Positions 18,850 through 28,679 of a stretch of 64,000 nucleotides of DNA are shown here, in pieces (the stretch's first letter is position 1; the number at the start of each line of letters is the position of its first letter). The position numbers were made by a program, and so were the translations under genes. The stretch is taken from the NCBI GenBank assembly GCA_951812615.1, contig CATOSU010000001.1:992001-1056000 (forward strand). Direction: 5' to 3'. The DNA is from an uncultured Paracoccaceae bacterium (GTDB taxonomy: Bacteria; Pseudomonadota; Alphaproteobacteria; Rhodobacterales; Rhodobacteraceae). A model generated the notes under the pieces. That model made no database searches and was not told the origin of the DNA. It worked only from the letters and a program-made list of their open reading frames with translations.

Positions 18850-19227
18850 TCATCCATCCGGCACCGGGGAACAGAAAATCAGCCGGTTGCCGAAAGGATC
18901 GCTGATGGTCATGTCATCATAGCCCCAGGGCTGACGCTGAACGCCCGGTCGGGCGTGGCGATACCGTTTCGCGTTCAGCGCAAAGGCAAAACCGCGCACG
19001 TCCTTCATCTCGACCCGGACGGACACCCCCGGGCTGGCATCGCCGAAATGTTCGCTCAGGTGCAGGATGCAGTCGCCCAGCCGCACTTCCATATAGAGCG
19101 GGGTTTCCGGTTCGAACCGGTGCTCGAACGTGACCGCAAAGCCAAGGAAATCAACGTAAAACTCCCTTGCCTTGGCCTCGTCGAAGCTGCGGAGAATCGG
19201 GATCGGCGGGGAGATGTTCGCGCTCAT
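18850..19227 (-). CDS. VOC/glyoxalase superfamily protein (bleomycin-resistance-like)
   Basis: A 125-residue single-module vicinal-oxygen-chelate protein. It begins MSANISPPIPILRSFDEAKA and has the paired beta-alpha-beta-beta-beta pattern: FYVDFLGFAVTFEHRF, YMEVRLGDCILHLSEHFGDA, and DDMTISDPFGNRLIFC, where the last matches the DPxGNxIxF signature. HLSEH resembles the metal/ligand-binding strand of bleomycin-resistance-like proteins. Substrate unknown. The longer upstream frame has no plausible sequence. It is transcribed toward nuoA, 144 bases away. Confidence 0.82.
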   Translation of the reverse strand: MSANISPPIPILRSFDEAKAREFYVDFLGFAVTFEHRFEPETPLYMEVRLGDCILHLSEHFGDASPGVSVRVEMKDVRGFAFALNAKRYRHARPGVQRQPWGYDDMTISDPFGNRLIFCSPVPDG

Positions 19228-19359
19228 GAGAGCAGGATAAACGGCACTCTGGTGTCTGTCACCACCGGCAACGCGGCGAATATCTCTGGATCGGCGCGTC
19301 CGGCCGGGCCCGGAAAGGCGCCACATCCGGCGCCCCCGGCAACGGGCCGTGGTCCGGCT

Positions 19360-20571
19360 TTATTCGGCGGCTATCGAATGCCCGATCATGGCCCGGCTGA
19401 CACCGTTTTGTTCCAGCAGACGCTCCATCCCGCGACGGAAGGCGTTTTCGTCGAACCGGGCCGCGTGATCGGCAATGCGCGAGGCATCCAGATGCTCCAT
19501 CCCTTCGGATTCGAACCGCTCGACCGCACCGACCAGCCCCTCGACGCTTGGATCGTCGAACAACAGTCCGGTTTCACCATCCACAACAGTGTCCAGCGCC
19601 CCGCCCCGGCCCAGCGCGATTACCGGGCGGCCCGAGGCCATGGCTTCGACCGGGATGATCCCGAAATCCTCTTCGCCCGGAAAGATCAGCGCCTTGCAGG
19701 CAGCAAGGTAGCGGCGCAGTTTTTCCGTGCTGACATGGCCGAGGAAGCGGATGTTGCGGTTCGCAGATTTCGCCAGGGCGCGTTCGGTCTTGCCCGGCCC
19801 GCCGATCACGATCAGCGGTTTGCCCAGTCGGTTGAACGCTTCGACCGCGATATCAGGCCGTTTGTACGGCGCCAGCTCACCGGCCCAGAGGTAAAATTCG
19901 CCCCGGTCTTCGGCCGCGACCGGATTGAACGCCTCGACCGCCACCGGCGGGTGCACAACGGACGCGTCTCGACGCCAGTATTTTTCGATCCGCCCGGCCA
20001 CGTGGCGCGAATTGGCGGCAAACCCGTCCACCCGCGCGGCGCTGACCACATCCCATGTGCGCAATTCATGCGCCATCCTGGGCATCATCCGGCGCGCCAT
20101 CATGCCGGCATTGTCGCGGTACACATGGTATTGGTCCCAGATGTACCGCATCGGCGAATGGCAATAACACACATGCACAGCGTCCGGCGCCGCGATGACG
20201 CCCTTGGCCGGCCCGGCCTCGGACGAAATCACCAGATCGAAACCGCTCAGGTCCACCTCTTCCAGCGCGCGCGGCATCATCGGCAGGTATTTCTGATACA
20301 GCCGCGACGCCATCGGCAGGTTGGCAATGGAGGTCGTGTGAACCTTGTGCCGGCGGATGGTCGGCGACACCTTTTCCGGCACGTAGACATGGGTGAAGAT
20401 CTCGGCCTGCGGGAACATGTTGCACAGCGATTCCAGCACCTTTTCACCGCCGCGCATCCCCACCAGCCAGTAATGGATCAGCGCCACCCGCAGATGCGGC
20501 CCCGACCGGATCAGACCGGGCGCGACCGGCTGGCCGGAAACCGTGCTCAGATTCAGCGTATCATGCTTCAT
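19360..20571 (-). CDS. Glycosyltransferase family 4 protein
   Basis: A 403-residue GT-B retaining glycosyltransferase. After a short N-terminus, HLRVALIHYWLVGMRGGEKV is the acceptor-side nucleotide of GT4 enzymes; EFYLWAGELAPYKRPDIAVE starts the donor domain, and FPGEEDFGIIPVEAMASGRP is the EX7E motif. The start is the ATG at 20571, where GAAGG lies 8 bases upstream; it overlaps the end of the autokinase gene by 11 bases. It probably adds a sugar to the lipid-linked repeat unit of the polysaccharide on the cytoplasmic side. Confidence 0.9.
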   Translation of the reverse strand: MKHDTLNLSTVSGQPVAPGLIRSGPHLRVALIHYWLVGMRGGEKVLESLCNMFPQAEIFTHVYVPEKVSPTIRRHKVHTTSIANLPMASRLYQKYLPMMPRALEEVDLSGFDLVISSEAGPAKGVIAAPDAVHVCYCHSPMRYIWDQYHVYRDNAGMMARRMMPRMAHELRTWDVVSAARVDGFAANSRHVAGRIEKYWRRDASVVHPPVAVEAFNPVAAEDRGEFYLWAGELAPYKRPDIAVEAFNRLGKPLIVIGGPGKTERALAKSANRNIRFLGHVSTEKLRRYLAACKALIFPGEEDFGIIPVEAMASGRPVIALGRGGALDTVVDGETGLLFDDPSVEGLVGAVERFESEGMEHLDASRIADHAARFDENAFRRGMERLLEQNGVSRAMIGHSIAAE

Positions 20572-22765
20572 AACCATACCCTTCGGCATACGGATCGTGG
20601 CTTTTCCGTGTGTCCACCTTGTTCAGCACCAGACCGGCCACCGGCAGCCGCATTTCGGCCAGCCGCCCAAGACCGTCCTGCACCGCCGCCCGCGGCGTGG
20701 CGTCCGCGGATACCAGATAGATCCGCGTATCGACGGTTTCGGCCACGATCATGGCGTCGGACACCGCCAGCATCGCCGGCGCATCGACGACAACGAAATC
20801 GTAGACCCGTGTCAGTTCGGAAATCAGCGGCCGCAGCCACGTGGCCGACAGTTCGTCAGCGGCCTCGGGGCGCGGGACACGGGCGGCGATCACGTCGAAC
20901 CCGTGCTCGACCGAGCTGTAGATCACGTTGGGCAATTCCGCGCTGCCTTCGATGAAATCCGCGAAATCGGTGGTCATCGGCAGGCCCAGCGCCTGCTGCA
21001 CCCGCGGCCGGCGCAGGTCGCAATCCACGATAATCGTGGATTTCCCGGCCAGCGCGGCCATCTGCGCCAGCGCCAGGTTGGCCGTTGTCTTGCCCTCGCC
21101 CGGGGCCGAGGACATCAGCATCACGCTCTGCGCCTCGTCGCTGCCATGGCGCATGAGGATCGAGGTGCGCAGCTGACGAACCCGCTCGGCATAGCGGCCA
21201 TAGGGGTTCGCGCGCATGTCCGCCAGCGCCGCGCGGGTATCCTTCCACTGCGACAGAGGCAGCGCCGACAGCACCGGCTGGCCGGTCTCGGCTTCCAGCT
21301 CGCGCACGGTGCGGAAGGTTTGGGCCGTCATTTCGTTGAAGAACACCCACACCACCATGAACGTGCCGCCGACGAGGAACCCGAGCACTGCCATCATCTT
21401 GGTTTTCGGCGCGGACGGCCGGCGCGGCAGCGACGCGGTTTCCACCAGCTTGGCGTCCGCCTGTTGCAATTGCCGCTGGGTGCGGGCCTCGGTCGTCCGG
21501 GTCAGCAGCGCCTCGTAGGTGCTGCGCGCCGCGGCCGCCTCGCGCTCCAGCTGACGCAGTCCCAGCCGGTTCTGCGATATCTGGACGATGCGTTCCTGCA
21601 GCTCGGAAATGGTCTCGGTCAGGCTGTTTTCCCGAATGCGGGCGATTTCCAGTTCGCTGTTGCGCAGCGCCAGCACGCTGGACACCTCGATCTGCATCGC
21701 CGCGGCGATGTCGCTCAGTTCGCGCCGGATTTCGACGCGGCGCTCCTGATTCTCGTCATATGTCCGCGCCCAGACCGCATCCTGTTGCCGCAGTTCCAGC
21801 GCCTGCGCCCGCAGTCCCTGCAGGGCCAGCGTGTCGACGATCTGCGCCGCAACATCCATGCCCTCGGCTTCGATGACCTGCCGCAACTGCTCCAGCCGGG
21901 CCTCGGCCTCGACCCGTGCAGCACGCGCTTCGATCAGTTGCCCGGTGAGATTGGCCAGCTGCTGGGTTGCATTGTCCAGCGTGCCGCCATCCATGATCAG
22001 GCTTTCGGCCTGAAACCGGGCCACGGCGGCCTCGGCGTCTTCGACCTCGCCGCGGAGCACCTGCAGCCGTTCCTCGAGCCACTGGGTCGCCTGACCGACC
22101 GCGTTCTGGCGGTTGTCGAGCTGCATCGCGATGTAGGTCGTTGCCACGGCATTGGCCAGCTGCTGTGCCACGCGCGGATCCTCGGACTGGGCCTTGATGA
22201 CCATCACATAGGAGGAGGGTTCGTTATAGACCGTCAGCATGCCGCGCATCGTGCCGACCAGCCGTTCGATGCGATAAGCCTCTGCGGTCGCGGCATCCAC
22301 CGGAGCGGCATCACCGCCGCCGAAGGTCAGGACCCAGCGCACGCCGGATTTCACCCGCGCGATCATCGAGGGCGGCTTCAGCGCCGGGTCGATGCGGTCC
22401 TGAAACGCCGGGTCGGTCTGGACGATCACGTTTTCCAGCAGCAGGTTCGAGCGCAGCACCGCCAGTTCCCCGTTCACGACCGGTTCGGACGCATCGAGGT
22501 CTGACAGGAGTTGGTTACCGGTGATGATCTGCGCCTTGCGCGGGTCCAGCATGATCTTGGAATAGGCCGTGTAGGTGGGCGTGATCAGGCTGACGAGCAG
22601 AAACGCCAGCAACCCGCAGGCCACTGCGGCGCCGATGATCCGCACGCGGGCCTTCCAGAACGTGCGCAGCAGCGCGCGCACATCGACCGCGTCCGCGTCC
22701 GGCATACGCGGCACGGGCAGAGCACGTTGGGCCAAGGCCTCGAACGGGGCGATTCTGCTGTTCAT
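20561..22765 (-). CDS. Polysaccharide co-polymerase/tyrosine autokinase (Wzc/ExoP type)
   Basis: A 734-residue fusion of a Wzz-like chain-length determinant and a BY-kinase. Residues about 30-65 contain the first transmembrane helix (IIGAAVACGLLAFLLVSLIT), the periplasmic part has a long coiled coil (about 200-420), the second helix is MMAVLGFLVGGTFMVVWVFF, and the cytoplasmic kinase has Walker A SSAPGEGKTT (Lys559), Walker A' STIIVDCDLRRPR and Walker B YDFVVVDAPAML. The C-terminus DPYAEGYGYEA is a short tyrosine cluster for autophosphorylation. It controls export and chain length of the exopolysaccharide. It is divergent from the polymerase gene at 23085. Confidence 0.92.
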   Translation of the reverse strand: MNSRIAPFEALAQRALPVPRMPDADAVDVRALLRTFWKARVRIIGAAVACGLLAFLLVSLITPTYTAYSKIMLDPRKAQIITGNQLLSDLDASEPVVNGELAVLRSNLLLENVIVQTDPAFQDRIDPALKPPSMIARVKSGVRWVLTFGGGDAAPVDAATAEAYRIERLVGTMRGMLTVYNEPSSYVMVIKAQSEDPRVAQQLANAVATTYIAMQLDNRQNAVGQATQWLEERLQVLRGEVEDAEAAVARFQAESLIMDGGTLDNATQQLANLTGQLIEARAARVEAEARLEQLRQVIEAEGMDVAAQIVDTLALQGLRAQALELRQQDAVWARTYDENQERRVEIRRELSDIAAAMQIEVSSVLALRNSELEIARIRENSLTETISELQERIVQISQNRLGLRQLEREAAAARSTYEALLTRTTEARTQRQLQQADAKLVETASLPRRPSAPKTKMMAVLGFLVGGTFMVVWVFFNEMTAQTFRTVRELEAETGQPVLSALPLSQWKDTRAALADMRANPYGRYAERVRQLRTSILMRHGSDEAQSVMLMSSAPGEGKTTANLALAQMAALAGKSTIIVDCDLRRPRVQQALGLPMTTDFADFIEGSAELPNVIYSSVEHGFDVIAARVPRPEAADELSATWLRPLISELTRVYDFVVVDAPAMLAVSDAMIVAETVDTRIYLVSADATPRAAVQDGLGRLAEMRLPVAGLVLNKVDTRKSHDPYAEGYGYEA

Positions 22766-23084
22766 CCGGATCCCCTAGGTCACCTGCCAAAATACCGGCG
22801 TCGCAAGAATTGAAACGATTGTTCCGGCGTGGCAGCACGACGAAAATGAAGTGAATCCCATGTCGGCCAAGGGTGGCGAATGTGTCAAATCAGGGGCGAA
22901 AATCCGGCGTTAACGTTCTGGTCAGGGAAACAATGCCAATCCCGGTTCGGCATTGTTCGGACGCGCCCGGGCATTTGTGACCATTGTTTGATTTTCGAAT
23001 CGAACCCGGTGTTTGTGTCAGTCAGAGGCCGCGGCACAGACGTGCGCGCGGTCGTTCCAGACGTGATCCGAAAGCCTGTCAGAC
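22766..23084. promoter_or_regulatory. Divergent regulatory region of the exopolysaccharide genes
   Basis: This 319-base gap separates the autokinase (leftward) from the polymerase (rightward) and must hold both promoters. The clearest signal is an inverted repeat with perfect 9-base arms, AACAATGCC (22929-22937) and GGCATTGTT (22949-22957), spaced by 11 bases. That layout would suit a dimeric repressor or activator. I do not see an unambiguous -35/-10 pair or a small gene. Confidence 0.55.
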
Positions 23085-24530
23085 GTGCAAATCGTTCCCA
23101 GTACCATTCTTGCCCTGCTGGCCATTGCCGTGCTGGTCCGTCGCGGGCCGCGGCAGGGGTTCTGGGTGTTCATGGCGCTGACCCCGCTGGGCGCCGCGGC
23201 GGCCTTCAACCTGCCCGCCGTGGGCGGGGCCAGCATCGGGATCGTGCAGTTGGCGGTGGTGGCCGTGGTGGCGCTCCTGTGCCTGTCTCCGGGCGGGCCC
23301 GACCGGCTGACCGGATCACTGCGGCCCGGGCAGCCAGGCTTCTGGATCGCCCTGTTCTTCGTCTATTGCGTCTTTTCCGCCCTGTTCGCCCCGCGCATCT
23401 TTCACGGCGCGACCGAGGTCTTCTCCATCGCCCGCAGCGCCAACAAGCTGGGCATCGTATCGATCCCGCTGCGGGCGACCACCGGCAATATCACACAGCT
23501 CTTTTCGCTGACCCTGTCGATCCTGTCCTTCTTTGCCTTTGCGACGCTGTTTCGCCTGTCACCGGACCGGGCAACCGTGATGAAGGCGATGGCCGCGGCA
23601 ACGGTCGTGCATGTCGGGCTGGGCTGGATCGACGTGGCCAGCCACGCGGTCGGGGCCGACTGGCTGCTGGACCCGATCCGCACGGCAAACTACGCCATTC
23701 TGGACGATCACCGCATGATCGGGCTGAAACGCATGGTGGGCGGGTTTGCCGAGGCGTCCTCCTTCGGATCCTACTCGGTCGGCATCTTTGCCTTCTGGCT
23801 GCTGATCTGGCTGTCGGACCGCAGCACGCCGCTCAGCCGCTGGCTGCTCTTTCTGTCGCTGGTTGCGGTCCTGCGTTCGACCTCGTCGGGGGCCTATGTG
23901 TCGCTGACGATCTTCCTGCTGCTGGTCTGCGGCTGGCTTCTGGCGCGCAGCCTGCGGTCAACCGTGTCCCGGCGCACCATCCTGCTTTGCCTTGTCGGGA
24001 TGATCGGGCTCTGGCTCAGCGCCATGCTGATCTTCGGCGCTTATCATTTCTCGGGCGGTTTTCAGGCCTTCCTTGACCGGTCGATCCTGACCAAGATGGA
24101 CAGTCATTCCGGCATCGAGCGGATGAGCTGGAACAGCCAGGCGTTCCGCAATTTCCTCGACACCGCGCTGATCGGAGCCGGGCTGGGCAGCGTGCGCGCC
24201 TCGAACTGGCTGCTGGCCTCGCTGGGCAGCCTCGGCCTGCCGGGAACGGTGCTTTATGTTGCAGCGTTGGTGTCCATCTTCCGGGCCGGGCGCGCGGTGG
24301 CGGATCCGCAAATGCGCGCCACGATCACCGCGCTCAAGGTGGCCTGTTTCGGCCTCTTCCTGAACGATCTGCTGACCGCCGCGTCGCCCATTCCCAGCGT
24401 GTTCTTTGCCGCAATGGCCGGAACGCTGACCGGGCTGGCGCGCGGATCTGAGCTGCAAATCGCATCGGTGCCACTGCCGGGCCGTGAGCCGCCCTCTGTG
24501 CCCGTGCCCCGGACGGCGGCCGTGCGATGA
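23085..24530 (+). CDS. O-antigen ligase/polymerase-like membrane protein (Wzy type)
   Basis: A 481-residue polytopic protein with around ten hydrophobic segments, among them STILALLAIAVLVRRG at the start. A periplasmic-loop region with SGIERMSWNSQAFRNFLDTA and LIGAGLGSVRASNWLLASLG resembles the Wzy_C/O-antigen-ligase signature. It probably polymerises the repeat units at the periplasmic face. The start is a GTG at 23085 with only a weak ribosome site, so a start a few codons away is possible. Its stop overlaps the next ATG (ATGA). Confidence 0.82.
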   Translation: MQIVPSTILALLAIAVLVRRGPRQGFWVFMALTPLGAAAAFNLPAVGGASIGIVQLAVVAVVALLCLSPGGPDRLTGSLRPGQPGFWIALFFVYCVFSALFAPRIFHGATEVFSIARSANKLGIVSIPLRATTGNITQLFSLTLSILSFFAFATLFRLSPDRATVMKAMAAATVVHVGLGWIDVASHAVGADWLLDPIRTANYAILDDHRMIGLKRMVGGFAEASSFGSYSVGIFAFWLLIWLSDRSTPLSRWLLFLSLVAVLRSTSSGAYVSLTIFLLLVCGWLLARSLRSTVSRRTILLCLVGMIGLWLSAMLIFGAYHFSGGFQAFLDRSILTKMDSHSGIERMSWNSQAFRNFLDTALIGAGLGSVRASNWLLASLGSLGLPGTVLYVAALVSIFRAGRAVADPQMRATITALKVACFGLFLNDLLTAASPIPSVFFAAMAGTLTGLARGSELQIASVPLPGREPPSVPVPRTAAVR

Positions 24531-26191
24531 CGCTGCGCCGCCTGATCGCGGGCGCCGCCGCCCTGTTGCCGGCCCTTGCCACGGCACAGGGCATCGACGC
24601 GCCCCGGCTGGGCGCGGCCTCGAATTTCGGACAGGGCTGGCAGCCCGAAATGATGGAGGCCGCGGCAATGCTGCCGGTCACCGACTTCCGCGACGCGGTC
24701 TATTGGCGCGACATCGAAACAAGCGATGGCCAATACGACTATGGCGGTATGCGCCGGAGCTGGCCGGATCGTCTGCCCGAGCGCGGCGCGGGCATGAGCC
24801 TGACGGTCAATAACGGGCACCCCGACCGGGACGGCGGCAACACGCCACACAGCCCCGGCGCGGTTGCTGCCTTTGCCCGCTTTGCCGCCGAGGCCGTCAC
24901 GAGGTTCCCGGCCATTCACACGGTCGAAGTCGGCAACGAGATGAACAGCGACACATTCGTTTCCGGCCCCGGATGGGACACCGACCTGAAGACCCGTGCT
25001 GTTTCCTACACCGCCTTGCTGGCGGAAACGGCCCGCGCCGTGCGCGCCGCCCGGCCCGGCACACGCATTGTCGGTGGCGCAGCGCATTCGATCCCGCTGG
25101 CATGGTTCAGCGCATTGTTCGAAGCCGGCGCCGGCGCATATATGGACGCGCTGGTCATCCATCCCTATGGCACGGCGCCGGAACAGATTGCCCGCATGAT
25201 CGCCCGGCTGCGCAGCCTGCCCGAAGCTGCAGACCTGCCAATCGAGGTGACCGAGTTCGGCCATACCGATCCGGCGATTGCCCCGGCGCATCTGCTCAAG
25301 AATTATTGTCAGATGGCGCTGGCCGGGGTGGACCGGGTGATCTGGTATCCGCTGAACCCGCGTGGCGACGGGCTGGTCCCGCTGATCGACGTGCAGGGAA
25401 ACCTGACAGAGGTTGGCCGCGCCTACCGGTTCATCGCGCAAACCCTGACCAGCGGCACGGTGACCGACGCTGCGCCGGATCCGTTCACCTATGGCTGTCT
25501 GTTTGGCGGTGACCGCGTGGTGATCTGGGGCGAACCGCGGGCGCTGACCGTCGGCGAAGGGGTCACCGTCACCGACGCCACCGGCGACCCGGTGCCGGAC
25601 GACGGGTTGTCGCTGTCCATGTCCCGTCCGCTGGTGCTGCGGGCCTCGGGCGATCTGTTGTCGCAATTTTCTCTTGGCACACAACAGGTTCTGGCTGACA
25701 GCGTGCACCAGTTCGCGTTTGACGGCGACGGCGATCCATTTCAGCGGCTGGTCGCCTCGGGCCCGGATCACGAACTGCTGGACCCGCGCCCGGGGCAGGA
25801 AAAGAACGGCGCGCCGTGGAACCCCTATCTCGGCAGCAGCTGGGACGGGGTGCTGCGCGCCGGGGCGGACTGGGTCTTGCCATCCCTGCCGCCCGACGGA
25901 CCGCTGAGCGTGGCCTATCACTTCACCGCACCCCGCCGGGTCAGCGCCGATCTTTCGGTTGCGATTGCCCCGTCGGACCGCAGCGAGGACGGCGTCGATC
26001 TCACGATCCGGGCCGCGGGCGAAACGCTGTTGTCCAAACGTGTGACCGGCGCGGAAACCATCGGCCCCCTGCCCGTCAGGCTGCGCCGTCGGCAGACACT
26101 GGAGGTCATCGTCGGCCCGGGCGAAACCGCAAAGGGCGACGTGACGCGGCTCCGGGTCACGCTGCGCCGGCCCGGCGCTTCAGACCCGTGA
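24527..26191 (+). CDS. Secreted clan GH-A glycoside hydrolase-like protein (PslG/GH39-like)
   Basis: A 554-residue protein with an N-terminal signal peptide (LIAGAAALLPALATAQG) and a TIM-barrel hydrolase domain. The conserved acid/base is in VEVGNEMNSD (Glu138) and the nucleophile in IEVTEFGHTD (Glu243), about the spacing of clan A enzymes such as PslG. WYPLNPRGDG follows, and the C-terminal 220 residues are beta-rich. EPS operons often carry a hydrolase that trims or clears periplasmic polymer. The start overlaps the polymerase stop (ATGA), so both are coupled. The exact GH family needs a profile search. Confidence 0.8.
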   Translation: MTLRRLIAGAAALLPALATAQGIDAPRLGAASNFGQGWQPEMMEAAAMLPVTDFRDAVYWRDIETSDGQYDYGGMRRSWPDRLPERGAGMSLTVNNGHPDRDGGNTPHSPGAVAAFARFAAEAVTRFPAIHTVEVGNEMNSDTFVSGPGWDTDLKTRAVSYTALLAETARAVRAARPGTRIVGGAAHSIPLAWFSALFEAGAGAYMDALVIHPYGTAPEQIARMIARLRSLPEAADLPIEVTEFGHTDPAIAPAHLLKNYCQMALAGVDRVIWYPLNPRGDGLVPLIDVQGNLTEVGRAYRFIAQTLTSGTVTDAAPDPFTYGCLFGGDRVVIWGEPRALTVGEGVTVTDATGDPVPDDGLSLSMSRPLVLRASGDLLSQFSLGTQQVLADSVHQFAFDGDGDPFQRLVASGPDHELLDPRPGQEKNGAPWNPYLGSSWDGVLRAGADWVLPSLPPDGPLSVAYHFTAPRRVSADLSVAIAPSDRSEDGVDLTIRAAGETLLSKRVTGAETIGPLPVRLRRRQTLEVIVGPGETAKGDVTRLRVTLRRPGASDP

Positions 26192-27355
26192 CAACAGCCC
26201 GCTGACCGCGTCGCGGGTTTCGTTCAGAACCTGTGCGTGGGTGTCCGCATCGATGCCTGCGCTCAGCCGGTCCCCGACCGCATCGGCCGCGCGCGAAATC
26301 GCATCTTCCCCGGCGCTGACAAACCCGTCCGCCTGACCGACCGAGGCAAAAAAGCTCTCCAGTTTGCGGTCCCAGCCCAGACCGACGGTCGGGATCCGGT
26401 AGGAATAGGCAACGATGCAGGCATGCATGCGATGGGCGATGACCGCCTTACTGCCCGAGATGATCCCGGCAAGGTCCGATGGCGTGTCGGGCGGCGGCGC
26501 CACGGTAATCCTGTCACCGGCCGGTGTCGCGTCCGCGTTCAGCAGCCCGGCCACGCGGGTCAGGGCCGCGCGGTCTTCGTCCGCGCCGTTGCAGAACAAC
26601 CGCACGGAATGCCCCCGCCGGACCAGTTCCTGCGCCAAATCGCGGAAAAACCCGTGCCCGTCCTGTCCGGCCCCGGCAACGCCGCCATCCGCGTGATAAT
26701 GCAAGAGGCGCGGGTCCGTGACGCAAAGCGCGATGGCTTCGCCGGGTGCGGAGGCAGGGCCGTAACACTCTGCCGCCAGCAAACCGGGATCGCGGGTCAG
26801 ATGCGGTGCCGGCCCCTGCGCGTTTGTCTGCCGGACCCAGTTGTCCACGGAAAGCTGATCGCGCAGCCCGACAGCGCGCAGGTCGGCCCGGAAAAGGCCG
26901 CCGAACAATTCGGTCCCCCGTGCGGACCAGTTTCCGGACACACCCGCCGCGTGAACGGCCAGCGGGGTGCCGGTGTCGCAGGCCAGCGTCGCCACCCGCG
27001 CGATCTTGGTACAGAAATTCAGATCGGCATCGGAAAAAATCTGACCACCGCCCAGAACTGCCAGATCCGCCCCGGCCAGCGCGGCGCGCCAACCGGGTTC
27101 CGCGGCGTCCAGCATCCGCGTCAGACGCGCCTCGACCAGCCGCCCCCGGACCAGCGCCGGCAGCACGCCCAGAACCGCCAGCGCCAGCGCCCGGTTGCGC
27201 ACCGTGGTGGCGCCGAACCCGGACCGGCCTGAGATATCAACGGTCACATAATCCGCCCCGGGCCGCAGCGCCGCGATAGCGTGGCCCAGCGTTTCGGAAA
27301 TGATTCCGTCCCCGACATTTGGGCTGTAATGCAGCCCGAATTGCACGATTTTCAC
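26180..27355 (-). CDS. Polysaccharide pyruvyl transferase family protein
   Basis: A 391-residue member of the polysaccharide pyruvyl transferase family (PF04230). It begins at a GTG with VKIVQFGLHYSPNVGDGIIS, and has LAVLGGGQIFSDADL and the late AVIAHRMHACIVAYSYRIPT with GLGWDRKLESFF, the typical HxxH-like region. It probably adds a pyruvate ketal (or a related group) to a sugar. Its 3' end overlaps the convergent hydrolase gene by 12 bases. An upstream frame of 24 codons precedes the GTG but lacks family sequence. Confidence 0.82.
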   Translation of the reverse strand: MKIVQFGLHYSPNVGDGIISETLGHAIAALRPGADYVTVDISGRSGFGATTVRNRALALAVLGVLPALVRGRLVEARLTRMLDAAEPGWRAALAGADLAVLGGGQIFSDADLNFCTKIARVATLACDTGTPLAVHAAGVSGNWSARGTELFGGLFRADLRAVGLRDQLSVDNWVRQTNAQGPAPHLTRDPGLLAAECYGPASAPGEAIALCVTDPRLLHYHADGGVAGAGQDGHGFFRDLAQELVRRGHSVRLFCNGADEDRAALTRVAGLLNADATPAGDRITVAPPPDTPSDLAGIISGSKAVIAHRMHACIVAYSYRIPTVGLGWDRKLESFFASVGQADGFVSAGEDAISRAADAVGDRLSAGIDADTHAQVLNETRDAVSGLLSRV

Positions 27356-27457
27356 ACCCGTCCCCTGCCCATCCGCGCTTTTGCGCGCGCGACGCCTCAA
27401 ACCTGCCGCGTTTCTGGTATAGGGCAACAGGCGGAAGCGGGGAACGGGGCAGTTTTC

Positions 27458-28672
27458 ATGACGCTGGAACGGGTGGTCGTCATCAATGACCTGAGCCAGG
27501 CCATGGGCGGGGCGACCGGGCTGGCGTTGTTGTCAGCGCGGCGGTTTTGCGATGCCGGGCTCGACGTCACCTATGTTTGCGGGGACGAGGGGCACGGTGA
27601 CCAGACCGGCAGCGCGCGGGTCGTGGCCGCCAAAAGCGCGCAGTTGCTGAAACGCAATCCGCTGCATGCCGCGCGCCGGGGTCTCTATAATCCGGACACG
27701 CGCGACATGCTGGCCGGCCTGATCGCGCAGACCGATACGCCGGGCACGGTGTACCACCTGCATGGCTGGGCGCAGATCCTGTCGCCTGCCGTCTTCGACG
27801 CGCTGGCCCCGGTCGCGGCCCGAACGTTCATCCACGCCCATGACATGTTCCTCGCCTGTCCCAACGGCGTTTACATGGACTACCCGCACAACAAGGTCTG
27901 CACGCGCACTCCGCTCAGCACCGCCTGCCTGACGACCAATTGCGACAAGCGCGGCTATGCGCACAAAGGCTGGCGCGTCTTGCGGCAGCGCGCAGTCAAA
28001 AAGGCGTTCCGGCAGGATCTGCCATGGGCCGGAATCATCGCCATTCACCCCGAGATGCTGCCCCGGCTGGGCCGGGCGGGCTATGCCGACAGCCTGTTTT
28101 CCGTCGTGCGCAACCCCGCCACGGCGTTTTCGCGCACACGGATTGCGGCCGAGGACAACACCCGGCTTGTCTATGTCGGACGGCTGGAGGCGGATAAGGG
28201 GGCGCTGGATCTGGCGCAGGCGGCGCGGCGCACGGGGATCGGCGTGACCTTTGTCGGCGACGGCAGCCTGCGCGACCGGTTAGAGCGGGAATACCCCGAT
28301 TTTCCCATTACAGGCTGGCAGGAGCGCGATGCAATAGGCGCATTTTTGCAAGACTCGCGCGCACTCGTGATGCCGTCCCGCCACCCGGAACCCTTCGCGC
28401 TGGTCCTGCCCGAGGCGATCCTCAGCGGCCTGCCGGTGGCAGCGGCCGAAACCGCGCTGATGGCGCCCGAAATCGCGCGGCTGGATCTGGGCCGGATCTT
28501 TGACGTGTTCGACCCCGGATCCTTCGACGCCGCGCTGTGCGATATCCGCGATCTGTCCCGCGCCGACCTGCGCGCCATGAGCGAACGCGGCCATGCCGGC
28601 GCGGCGCAACTGGCACACACGCCCGAAAGCTGGACCGCGGCGCTGTTGGCACTGTACCGCGGCGTGCTCTGA
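27458..28672 (+). CDS. Glycosyltransferase (GT4-like)
   Basis: A 404-residue GT-B type transferase. It begins MTLERVVVINDLSQAMGGAT with the glycine-rich acceptor-side loop; TFIHAHDMFLACPNGVYMDY and two Cys-containing segments (KVCTRTPLSTACLTTNCDKR) follow, and the donor half shows TRLVYVGRLEADKGALDLAQ and VMPSRHPEPFALVLPEAILS, which is the EX7E-type region. The ATG is placed at the start of this motif; the longer upstream frame overlaps the divergent pyruvyl transferase and is rejected. It is divergent from 26180-27355. Confidence 0.86.
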   Translation: MTLERVVVINDLSQAMGGATGLALLSARRFCDAGLDVTYVCGDEGHGDQTGSARVVAAKSAQLLKRNPLHAARRGLYNPDTRDMLAGLIAQTDTPGTVYHLHGWAQILSPAVFDALAPVAARTFIHAHDMFLACPNGVYMDYPHNKVCTRTPLSTACLTTNCDKRGYAHKGWRVLRQRAVKKAFRQDLPWAGIIAIHPEMLPRLGRAGYADSLFSVVRNPATAFSRTRIAAEDNTRLVYVGRLEADKGALDLAQAARRTGIGVTFVGDGSLRDRLEREYPDFPITGWQERDAIGAFLQDSRALVMPSRHPEPFALVLPEAILSGLPVAAAETALMAPEIARLDLGRIFDVFDPGSFDAALCDIRDLSRADLRAMSERGHAGAAQLAHTPESWTAALLALYRGVL

Positions 28673-28679
28673 TACGGTT

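Noticed and set aside
20543-22504. A 653-codon plus-strand frame opposite the autokinase gene.
   Set aside because: Same cause: antisense shadow of a long high-GC gene, no domain pattern or ribosome site.
24254-25921. A 555-codon minus-strand frame opposite the polymerase and hydrolase genes.
   Set aside because: It crosses the boundary of two real genes and has no recognisable sequence.
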